Positions 6,433 to 14,200 of a DNA stretch of 15,171 bases are shown here, in pieces. The notes beneath the pieces were generated by a model. It did not search any database and was not told the origin of the DNA. It saw only the letters and a program-made list of their open reading frames with translations. Origin of the DNA: Prevotella sp. UBA2725 (lineage in GTDB: Bacteria > Bacteroidota > Bacteroidia > Bacteroidales > Bacteroidaceae). Within the stretch, counting starts at the first letter, position 1; each line of letters starts with the position of its first letter. The position numbers and the translations under genes were made by a program. The stretch spans positions 1-15,171 of the forward strand of contig DEKJ01000049.1 in NCBI GenBank assembly GCA_002353825.1. The letters are read 5' to 3'.

Positions 6433-8412
6433 TTACAGGTCGAAAGACAGTGATCCGTACCAGGTACGGCCTCTCTGAGGATAACCTGCAGTGTACTCGT
6501 AAGTCTTGTTGGCAAGATTAAGGACACCAACCTTGACATCGACCTTCCAGAACTTACGTGCGAGGCTCATGTCCTGCACGCCGAAGCCAGCAACATAAGC
6601 GGAGCCATCGTTCTGTGCATAGCTGCGACCCTGTGCCTGCAAGCGATACTGGAGACGAAGTCCCCAGATGGGACGAACCTCAGCAAAGAGCGTGAAGCGG
6701 CTCTTCGGCGTATAGAGGAAATGGAAGTTGTCGTGATCCTTATAGTCCTGGTCGATGTAAGCATAGTTAGCCTTCAACGTGAGGTAACGGGTGTCGTAAC
6801 CGGCACCGAGCTCGAAGCCACGGTAGTCAGCTCTGCCCTTGTTCTGCATCTGTGTGATAGTAGGATCAGAAGCATCTACACCAGCCACAGAAGTCATGAT
6901 GTCGTCAATCCAGAGATAGTAAGCACTGGCTGACCAGTTGAAGGCTCCTGCCTTACCCTCATAACTAAGGTCCATGTTCCATGACTTCTCTGTACCGAGG
7001 TCAGGGTTAGGGATCTGCTTACCGAGCTTATAAGAATAGCGGTCCTTGAGGCGGGCGAAGCGAGAAGTGCGCGCTGCTGTCAAACGAACGTGATGGTTGT
7101 CGTTCGGATGATAGTCGAGAGCAGCGAGACCGTTGACCTGATGATCGTTGGAGGTCGGCAGGTTCTCAATCTGCTTGTTTGTATAATTCTCAATCTTGTA
7201 TCCCTTATGACCGAAGTAGCCGATAGAACCGGTTGCTGACCACTGGGGATCGAAGCGATACTCATCTTCCACAACGAACGAATACATACCCTCACTCATC
7301 TTTGCCTCAGGCTCACCGAGGTTATGACTGCGGTGTACATCATTTTTGTAGTTCACACCGAAGCGCAGGTCGTTGAGTGCACAAGTAGCCCAGTCGAGAC
7401 CGACATGAGCTCCGAGCGTATAGTCGTTGTAGATACTCTCCCACGAACTCTTCTTGGTCTGTGTGCTATAGGTGAAATCATCGTAAGCATCGAGCGTATT
7501 GTCGAACTTGTCATACCACAGACGGGAGTTGAGCTTGACTGCATTAGAGAGGTTCGTCGTGGAATGGAAATAGAGCTCATCCTTATTCCAGTCGGTGTAA
7601 CTCCAGAAACGTGTCATGCCGAGACCGAGTGTTGGCGGGATATCCTTCGAAGAGCGGATCATGGAGTAACCCACGACATACTCGTCGGTAGCATTCGGTG
7701 TATAGCCTGCCTTGACATTCATATTGAAGTCGTGCGTATGGGTATGCAGACGCGTCTTACCGTCGAGGTAAGGATTGTCGCTCACAGCACCAGACTTATC
7801 GGTCACTCTGTACAGCGATGCATCAGGGATTTTGTAATCGGGCTGATAGGAATAGCCGAAGTCGGCCTGTGCATACCACTTACCCCAGCGGCCACCGATA
7901 TTGAGATTGGAGCGCCACAGCGTGTTGCCATCGAAATGGATCTCCAAGGGTTTGATAGGCTTGCGGCTGATGAGGTTCACCGTAGGACCGAAGGTATTAC
8001 CACCGAGAAGCAGTGAGGAAGCGGCCTTGCTGACCTCAATCTTACTGACACTTCCCACACCGATGCGGTAAAGGTCAATGGTACCGTCGTAAGCTGCCGT
8101 CATTGGCACGCCATCGATATAGATAGGGATGAGGTCGCTGCTCATGCCACGGAGCATGAAACCAGCCTCACCACGGCCCGAAGCCTCTGTGATCGTGACA
8201 CCCGGCACCCAGGACAGCGCCTCGGAGGCACGGAAGAGATCTGCATTCTTGATGAAGGTGGAGTTGACAGTGTTGTCTTTAAACTGATACTTACTGCCAA
8301 AGACATTCACCTCACCGAGCTTGAAGACGTGTGTCGTGTCTGACAACTCATTGGCTGCACATGCGGGAATAGCCATTCCGCAGAGCAGTGATAAGAGTAA
8401 TTTTCTTATCAT
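6433..8412 (-). CDS. TonB-dependent outer-membrane receptor
   Basis: This is a 659-residue ligand-gated outer-membrane porin, powered by TonB-ExbBD, that imports a scarce solute. A signal peptide (about residues 1-20, ending PACAA) leads into a TonB-box-like stretch (HVFKLGEVNVFG, 28-39). A plug domain follows (about 45-150; SEALSWVPGVTI, RGMSSDLIPIYIDGVPM, IEVSKAASSLLLGGNTFGPTVNLISRKP). A beta-barrel of alternating aromatic strands ends in GYPQRGRTWYGSLSFDL. It has no N-terminal carboxypeptidase-like domain and no SusD partner next door, so it is not a SusC glycan transporter. Size and ending resemble siderophore, haem, cobalamin or metal receptors. It begins 30 bp after narI and has no promoter-like sequence, so it is co-transcribed with nar. 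A cargo needed by nitrate reductase (haem b, Fe, Mo) is an attractive but untested idea. Confidence 0.88.
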   Translation of the reverse strand: MIRKLLLSLLCGMAIPACAANELSDTTHVFKLGEVNVFGSKYQFKDNTVNSTFIKNADLFRASEALSWVPGVTITEASGRGEAGFMLRGMSSDLIPIYIDGVPMTAAYDGTIDLYRIGVGSVSKIEVSKAASSLLLGGNTFGPTVNLISRKPIKPLEIHFDGNTLWRSNLNIGGRWGKWYAQADFGYSYQPDYKIPDASLYRVTDKSGAVSDNPYLDGKTRLHTHTHDFNMNVKAGYTPNATDEYVVGYSMIRSSKDIPPTLGLGMTRFWSYTDWNKDELYFHSTTNLSNAVKLNSRLWYDKFDNTLDAYDDFTYSTQTKKSSWESIYNDYTLGAHVGLDWATCALNDLRFGVNYKNDVHRSHNLGEPEAKMSEGMYSFVVEDEYRFDPQWSATGSIGYFGHKGYKIENYTNKQIENLPTSNDHQVNGLAALDYHPNDNHHVRLTAARTSRFARLKDRYSYKLGKQIPNPDLGTEKSWNMDLSYEGKAGAFNWSASAYYLWIDDIMTSVAGVDASDPTITQMQNKGRADYRGFELGAGYDTRYLTLKANYAYIDQDYKDHDNFHFLYTPKSRFTLFAEVRPIWGLRLQYRLQAQGRSYAQNDGSAYVAGFGVQDMSLARKFWKVDVKVGVLNLANKTYEYTAGYPQRGRTWYGSLSFDL

Positions 8413-8442
8413 GTTGTTTTAATTTGAAAATAAAAAGTTATC

Positions 8443-9126
8443 CTATTTCTGATGTTTGAAAGGTCTGTAATCGAGGATGTATCTGATTGGGATGGCGACC
8501 ATATGCATGAACTTCGTGAAGGGGAAGACGACGAGCATGCAGAAGCCGAGGAAGATATGGATTTTATGCACCACGGTGGCATCGGTGAGGAAGGTCCACG
8601 CATTGCCTTTAAGGATGACGAGACCCTGTGCCCAGCGGTCGAGATTCATGTAGTGGTCGAGGTCATGGCGTATCGTCTCCGTCGTACCAAGCAGGCCTGT
8701 GATGACCTGAAGGATGATGAGGGCAAGGAAGAACCAGTCACCGAACCGGCTGTTGGCTTTCACCGCTGGGTTCGTGGCGCGCCGCAGGGCCATCATCAGC
8801 ACACCCGCGAGTGTGACGAGACCGGCCGCACTACCCATGAGGATAGCCAACTCGCGCTTCTGCTCGTTCGTGATGAGCCAGTCGTAGGACCACTCCGGTG
8901 CCAGGAGGCCGAAGATATGGCCGAAGAACACCATGATGATGCCGACATGGAAGAGGTTGCTGCCGTATTTTAGCAAGCTGTCATTGCTTAGAAACTGAGT
9001 GGAGAAAGCCTGCACCGAGCGCTGGTCAATGGCCAAATGGTAGAGGACGCCGAAGATGAAAGCGGCACCCGCCATATAAGGAAAGAACTGATAGCAGACC
9101 TCTAAAATATAATCTTGTATGTTCAT
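8443..9126 (-). CDS. narI: Respiratory nitrate reductase gamma subunit, cytochrome b
   Basis: This is the integral-membrane dihaem cytochrome b that oxidises menaquinol and sends electrons to NarH. Its 227 residues form five expected membrane segments. The four haem ligands are all present: His60 in SNLFH and His70 in GH-IFG near helix 2, and His190 and His208 in the last helix pair. The 10- and 18-residue spacings equal those of E. coli NarI (56/66, 187/205). His187 is an extra nearby histidine. The N-terminus MNIQDYILEVCYQFFPYMAGAAF aligns with E. coli, fixing the start. It lies 20 bp after narJ and 30 bp before the TonB receptor gene, so it sits inside the operon rather than ending it. Confidence 0.97.
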   Translation of the reverse strand: MNIQDYILEVCYQFFPYMAGAAFIFGVLYHLAIDQRSVQAFSTQFLSNDSLLKYGSNLFHVGIIMVFFGHIFGLLAPEWSYDWLITNEQKRELAILMGSAAGLVTLAGVLMMALRRATNPAVKANSRFGDWFFLALIILQVITGLLGTTETIRHDLDHYMNLDRWAQGLVILKGNAWTFLTDATVVHKIHIFLGFCMLVVFPFTKFMHMVAIPIRYILDYRPFKHQK

Positions 9127-9146
9127 ATTTTATCGCATTAATAATC

Positions 9147-9668
9147 CTATTGCTGTCCACGCTGTGAGAGCGATTCCACGATATTAATCAACGGCGTATA
9201 TGGATGCTTCTCTTCCTCAAACTTCTGCTTCATGTGGCCCAACACGCCATGGATATCGTTCATCGCGGCATCCGCCTCCTGCTGACTCTCCATATTAGAG
9301 ACATACTGCAAGTACATCGGCAGATAGTCGGGTAGCTCATGCTCATCGGGCATGAGCCCTGCACGCAGATACTCCTCCGTAAGATCCACCATCGCCTGAC
9401 CACGGTCCTTGCTCGTGCCGTAGACGAAGTCGAAGAGGTAGAGGTTTGTCTTCGTGGATGTATCGAAGAGCGCCGAGTAGTCAGCTTGCCAAGAGCGAAG
9501 ATCACTAAAGCCATGGACATAGCCGAGAAACTGATCCACAGCAGCGAGGTTCTCTTCGGTGAGCAGGCCATCGTCAGTGAGCAGTGGCTTCGCCTCTGCG
9601 AGACTCTCCCACAGTTCCTGCGAAGGATAATCGAGGAGCACGGACAGAATATTATATGTCTTAATCAT
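9147..9668 (-). CDS. narJ: Nitrate reductase molybdenum cofactor assembly chaperone
   Basis: This is a cytoplasmic, system-specific chaperone that holds apo-NarGH until the Mo-bisMGD cofactor is inserted; it is not part of the final enzyme. The start at 9668 (MIKTYNILSVLLDYPS) is chosen because E. coli NarJ begins in the same way (start, hydrophobic residues, LLxYP) and because it leaves a clean 20-bp gap after narH. An upstream in-frame ATG at 9725 would overlap narH by 37 bp and add an unmatched extension. At 173 residues it is shorter than E. coli NarJ (about 236), lacking the tail after the helical core. Family marks are DYSALFDTSTKTNLYLFDFVYGTSKDRGQAMVDL and ELPDYLPMYLQY. Confidence 0.93.
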   Translation of the reverse strand: MIKTYNILSVLLDYPSQELWESLAEAKPLLTDDGLLTEENLAAVDQFLGYVHGFSDLRSWQADYSALFDTSTKTNLYLFDFVYGTSKDRGQAMVDLTEEYLRAGLMPDEHELPDYLPMYLQYVSNMESQQEADAAMNDIHGVLGHMKQKFEEEKHPYTPLINIVESLSQRGQQ

Positions 9669-9688
9669 CTTTACGTTTATTAATTCAA

Positions 9689-11155
9689 CTATATTCCTCC
9701 GAAAATATTCTTTCTTGTCCGACACTCATCGGGGAAGCCTTGCTCGGTACGGTCCTCAAAGGCATGGGGATCGCGATGCTCGGTCTTCGGTGCAGAAGGG
9801 ATAACGAAACGGTCCTCATAGTTGGCGATGGCCAAGAGACGATACATCTCATCATACTGTAAAGCGGTCAACCCGAGGCGGTCGTCGACTTCCGGCTGCG
9901 TCTCGCCCTCGACGGTCTTCCTCCGCTCATACTCGCGCAGCGCCACGAGACGGGCCAGTGCCATCCGCACGGGCTCCTCATCACCGGCTGTCAACAGACG
10001 CGCCTGATAAGCTACAGGGATACGCATATTGTCGACCTGTGCGAAATAGTCGTCAGAGATAGGCTTCTCCCCTGCCTTCGGACTCTCTGCGGGTACATAC
10101 CACACCATCGGCAACGTACGATACTCTGGATGAAGTGGGAAAGCAATCTGCCACTCTTTCATCAGTTTATACGTCGGAGAGCGCTGGGCAGCAAGGATAT
10201 AGTCATGACTGATGCCTTGCTTCTCAGCCTCAGCGATGACCTCAGGGTCATGGGGGTCAAGAATCATCTCCAACTGTCTGCGATAGAGCTCTTTGGGGTC
10301 TTTTAAGGACGCAATCTCGTCGATATGCGACTGGTCTACGAGGACAACACCGAGATAGCGCATTCTTCCTACGCAGGTCTCAGCGCAGACCGTCGGTTGA
10401 CCATCCTCGATACGCGGATAGCAGAAGAGACATTTCTCACTTTTCATACGCTTATGGTTGAAGTATATCTTCTTATAAGGACAAGCTGAGATACACTGAC
10501 GCCAGCCACGGCAACGGTCCTGGTTGATGAGGACCACACCATCGCTCTCCCGTTTGTAGATAGCACCTGATGGACAACTCGGGATACAGGCAGGATGCTG
10601 ACAATGCTCACAGAGACGCGGCACATGGAGCATGAAGGTTTTCTCAAACTCTTCGAAGCCGTCGGTGTCGATGCCTTTAAGGTCAGGGTCACTGCTGCGC
10701 TGCTCAAAGGTGCCGGCGAGATCATCCTCCCAGTTAGGGCCATCCTTCACCTTATCCATCCGCTTGCCCGTGATCATTGAGAAAGGACGGGCAGAGGGTG
10801 GCGTGTCGGTGCGCTTCTTCCCTTTCAGCGTAGAGAAGTCGAACGTGAAAGGCTCATAATAGTATTTGACCTGAGGCAGATAGGGGTTAGAGAAGATCTG
10901 CGACATGATCTTCGGACGATTGCCGAGCCGAAGCTGCAGTTTGCCGCCTTTCAGTTCCCATCCACCTTTATATTTATCCTGGTCTTCCCAACGTTTGGGG
11001 TAACCGGGTCCGGGCTTCGTCTCGACATTGTTGAACCAGGCATATTCCAACCCTTCACGTGATGTCCACACATTCTTGCAGGTCACGGAGCAGGTATGGC
11101 AGCCGATACATTTATCGAGGTTCAAAACCATGTTGATTTGAGCTTTTATTTTCAT
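9689..11155 (-). CDS. narH: Respiratory nitrate reductase beta subunit, Fe-S protein
   Basis: NarH relays electrons from the NarI haems to NarG through one [3Fe-4S] and three [4Fe-4S] clusters on the cytoplasmic face. The 488 residues keep all expected cysteines: C16, C19, C22 and C26; C182, C185, C190 and C194; C215, C221 and C225 with Trp218 in CRGWRQC (the Trp that marks the 3Fe cluster); and C242, C245, C257 and C261. The N-terminus MKIKAQINMVLNLDKCIGCHTC follows E. coli NarH residue for residue in spacing, so the start is secure. The body is strikingly like proteobacterial NarH; only the tail after NYEDRFVIPSA is shorter and different. It is separated from narG by 75 bp holding a REP-like palindrome. 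Confidence 0.98.
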   Translation of the reverse strand: MKIKAQINMVLNLDKCIGCHTCSVTCKNVWTSREGLEYAWFNNVETKPGPGYPKRWEDQDKYKGGWELKGGKLQLRLGNRPKIMSQIFSNPYLPQVKYYYEPFTFDFSTLKGKKRTDTPPSARPFSMITGKRMDKVKDGPNWEDDLAGTFEQRSSDPDLKGIDTDGFEEFEKTFMLHVPRLCEHCQHPACIPSCPSGAIYKRESDGVVLINQDRCRGWRQCISACPYKKIYFNHKRMKSEKCLFCYPRIEDGQPTVCAETCVGRMRYLGVVLVDQSHIDEIASLKDPKELYRRQLEMILDPHDPEVIAEAEKQGISHDYILAAQRSPTYKLMKEWQIAFPLHPEYRTLPMVWYVPAESPKAGEKPISDDYFAQVDNMRIPVAYQARLLTAGDEEPVRMALARLVALREYERRKTVEGETQPEVDDRLGLTALQYDEMYRLLAIANYEDRFVIPSAPKTEHRDPHAFEDRTEQGFPDECRTRKNIFGGI

Positions 11156-11198
11156 TGTGCGAATTTCTTAAACATCATTAATTGAATTACCTGTCAAT

Positions 11199-11226
11199 GG
11201 CGGACGGCCACAAGGGCCGCCCCTAC
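11199..11226. repeat. REP-like palindromic element between narG and narH
   Basis: The GC-rich stretch has CGGCC and GGCCG arms (11205-11209 and 11215-11219) around a 5-nt loop, flanked by further partly pairing GGCGG and CCGCCCC. GC content and sequence stand out from the AT-rich flanks. From recall it resembles the short dispersed GGGCGGCC...GGCCGCCC elements seen in Bacteroidales genomes. As RNA it would form a stem just after the narG stop codon, where it could protect or separate the upstream message. Confidence 0.6.
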
Positions 11227-11230
11227 ATTA

Positions 11231-14200
11231 TCACCATGTGATGTTTTGGTCTGCTACCTTCCTCAGCAATACGAACTCATCGCGGTTGGCACCGATCGTA
11301 CCATAATAGTTCAGACCGAAGGATAACTGGGCATAGCCCCCGATCATATGCGTCGGCTTCGGACAGAGGCGGGAGATGGAGTTGTGGATACCACCACGGT
11401 TATGCGTCAGCGGCGAGCGCGGCACATTGACCGTACGACCCTGATTGTGGAACATATACAATGCGCCCTCGGGGATACGCTGACTGATGCAGGCGCGCGC
11501 CATGGCCGAGCCGTTATCGTTGAGCACCTCTACCCAGTCGTTATCGTTGATACCGAGCTTGGCGGCATCGCGCTCACTCATCCAGATCACGGGGCCACCG
11601 CGGAAGAGGGTGAGCATGAGGAGGTTGTCATTCCACGATGAGTGTATGGTCCACTTATTGTGCGGCGTCAGCAGATTGAGGGCAAGGGTCTTGTCCGTGA
11701 TATGCATGCGCTCCTTGAGGTTGTTGATCTCCTTCTTCGCCAATGGCGGTTTATAGCAGACGAAGTTCTCTCCGAAGGCGGTCATCCAGGGATGGTCGAG
11801 ATAGAAACTCTGCCTTCCCGTCAGCGTGCGCCAGGGGATGAGATAATGGATATTCGTGTAGTTGGCGGTATACTCCGTCGTCTTGTTGTTAATACCGGAC
11901 CATATCGGTGTCGATAAACTGAGTCGTGGCTGGACGACGAGATCCTGATAAGTATAATGAGTGTCGCCAAAGTCGTGCGTCAACGGCTCAGCGAGCTCCT
12001 GACCGGTCGATTTCTCCAATGACTTCCATGCCCTTCTTGACGCGGCGCCATTACTCGTTGGGTCGAGGGTGAGCACGGCGTCGACAGCCTGCTTGACATC
12101 ACTGATGTCGACGAGACCCTCGGAGACGCCTTTGTCATGGCAGACACCGTTCATCTGCTCAAGTTCTTCATATTCGGGTTTCGACTTCCACGCGATACCT
12201 TTACCGCCCATACCCTTATCGCGGATATTTGGACCAAGGCTGCAAAACATCTTGTAGATATTCGGATAGTCGCGCTCGATGACCGACAACTGACCCATAT
12301 TCTGTCCAGGCACCGGCATCTCACCCGTGTCTTTCCAGTCGTGTACATAGAGCGGCTCGCTGATCTCACCCGCACTGTCGTGGGCGATCGGCTGATACAT
12401 CAGGTCTTTCTCCTTGCCGAGGTGACCGACACAGAGCTCAGAGAACTTCTTTGCCAACGAGCGGAAGATATCCCAGTCGGTGCGGCTCTCCCACACGGGG
12501 TCGACAGCCTTGGAGAAAGGATGAAGGAAGGGGTGCATATCTGTCGAAGAGATATCCTCTTTCTCATACCACGTGGCGGCAGGCAGAACGATATCCGAAT
12601 AGATCGACGACTGTGTCATACGATAGTCGATATTCACGCAGAGGTCGAGTTTACCTATCGTACCTTTCTCATGCCATTTCTCATATTTAGGCAAAGGCAT
12701 GCCACAAGCCTTGAGGTCCTCACCGAGCACATTATTCTGTCCGCCAAGGAGATACTTGATGAAATACTCCATACCCTTGGCTGAGCAACCCACGAGGTTC
12801 GCACGCCAGATGAAGAGGTTCTTCGGACTGTTGTCATCGCCATCGAGGTCCTCACTGGCAAGATGGAGCTTATCTTCGTGAAGTTGCTTGCAGACATAAT
12901 CTTTCACATCCTCGCCTGCCTTCTCCGCATCTTTGCAGAGCTGAAGCGAGGAGCGGTCAAACTGTGGCTCGACAGGTAGCCAGCCCATTCGCTGACTCTT
13001 GATATTACAGTCGAGGAGCGTCAGGCCTTTCCACTTGTTCTTGTCGGCCATCGGAGAGAGTTGCTCGTCGACCGTGACCTTCTCATAGCGCCACTGGTCG
13101 GAATGCATATACATATAACTGACGGTGTTCATCTGCCGACTTGGGCGATACCAGTCGAGGCCGAAGGTCACCTGAGCCCAGCCGGCCTGCGGGCGCACCT
13201 TCTCCTGACCAACATAATGGCTCCAGCCACCGCCGTTGACGCCGAGGGTACCACAAAGCATCAGCATGTTGATGGCAGAGCGATAGGTCATGTCGGTGTT
13301 ATACCACTGGTTAACACCGGCTCCGATGATGATCATGCTCTTGCCATGCGTCTTCGCAGCGGTGTCGGCAAAGGCACGGGCGGTGCGGATGACATCCTCA
13401 GCAGGCACCCCCGTTATCTCCTCCTGCCAATGCGGCGTATAAGGCTTGTCATCGTCATAGCTCTGTGCGCAATTGTCATCGCCCAAGCCACGGTCAATAC
13501 CGTAATGGGCCATCATCAGATCGAAGACATGAGCACAGACGATGTCTCCGTCCTTGCCGTGAACAACACGGACAGGTACCTTATGGGTGATGATATCCGG
13601 ATGATTCGTCGCTGCGAAATGCGGATTCTTATAGTCGGCTCCACCGAAATAAGGGAAGAGGACCGTTTCTGTAGAGTTAGGAGTTAGGAGATAGGAGTTA
13701 GGAGTTGATGCTGCACCACTATTCTCCAGTGCTGAAAGACAAGGCGTGAAGGGCTTTCCCGTCCGCACATCCTCACATTTCAAATTCCATTTACCTTCAT
13801 TATTCCACCGGCTTCCGATACTGCCGTTCGGCAATACGAGTTCACCCGATGTACTATCAACAGCCACCGGATACCACTCGGCTTTCTTTTCGATACCCAT
13901 ATTGTCCGGCATGTCCTCAGCACGAAGCATCATGTCCATCACATAGCGGCCATCGCCCGTCGGACGAAGCTTGACGAGATAAGGGAGGTCGGTGAACTGA
14001 CGAACATAATGGTCAAAATAATCGACATGCTTATCCTGATAAAACTCCTTCAGGATAACATGACCCATCGCCATGCCAAGGGCTGAGTCGGTGCCTTGCT
14101 TCGGCGCCATCCACAGATCAGCGAACTTACTCGCATCACTATAGTCGGGCGAGATGACTGCGACCTGCGTGCCTTTGTATCTCACTTGTGTGTAGAAGGG

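Noticed and set aside
7324..8016. 230-residue open frame on the plus strand
   Set aside because: It lies wholly opposite the TonB receptor and shows no domain or start signal.
6433..8412. SusC-type glycan transporter
   Set aside because: It has no N-terminal carboxypeptidase-like domain, is too short (659 residues), and has no SusD gene beside it.
9669..9725. Longer narJ start giving a 192-residue protein
   Set aside because: It overlaps narH by 37 bp and adds sequence not matched in NarJ. The start at 9668 aligns with the family.
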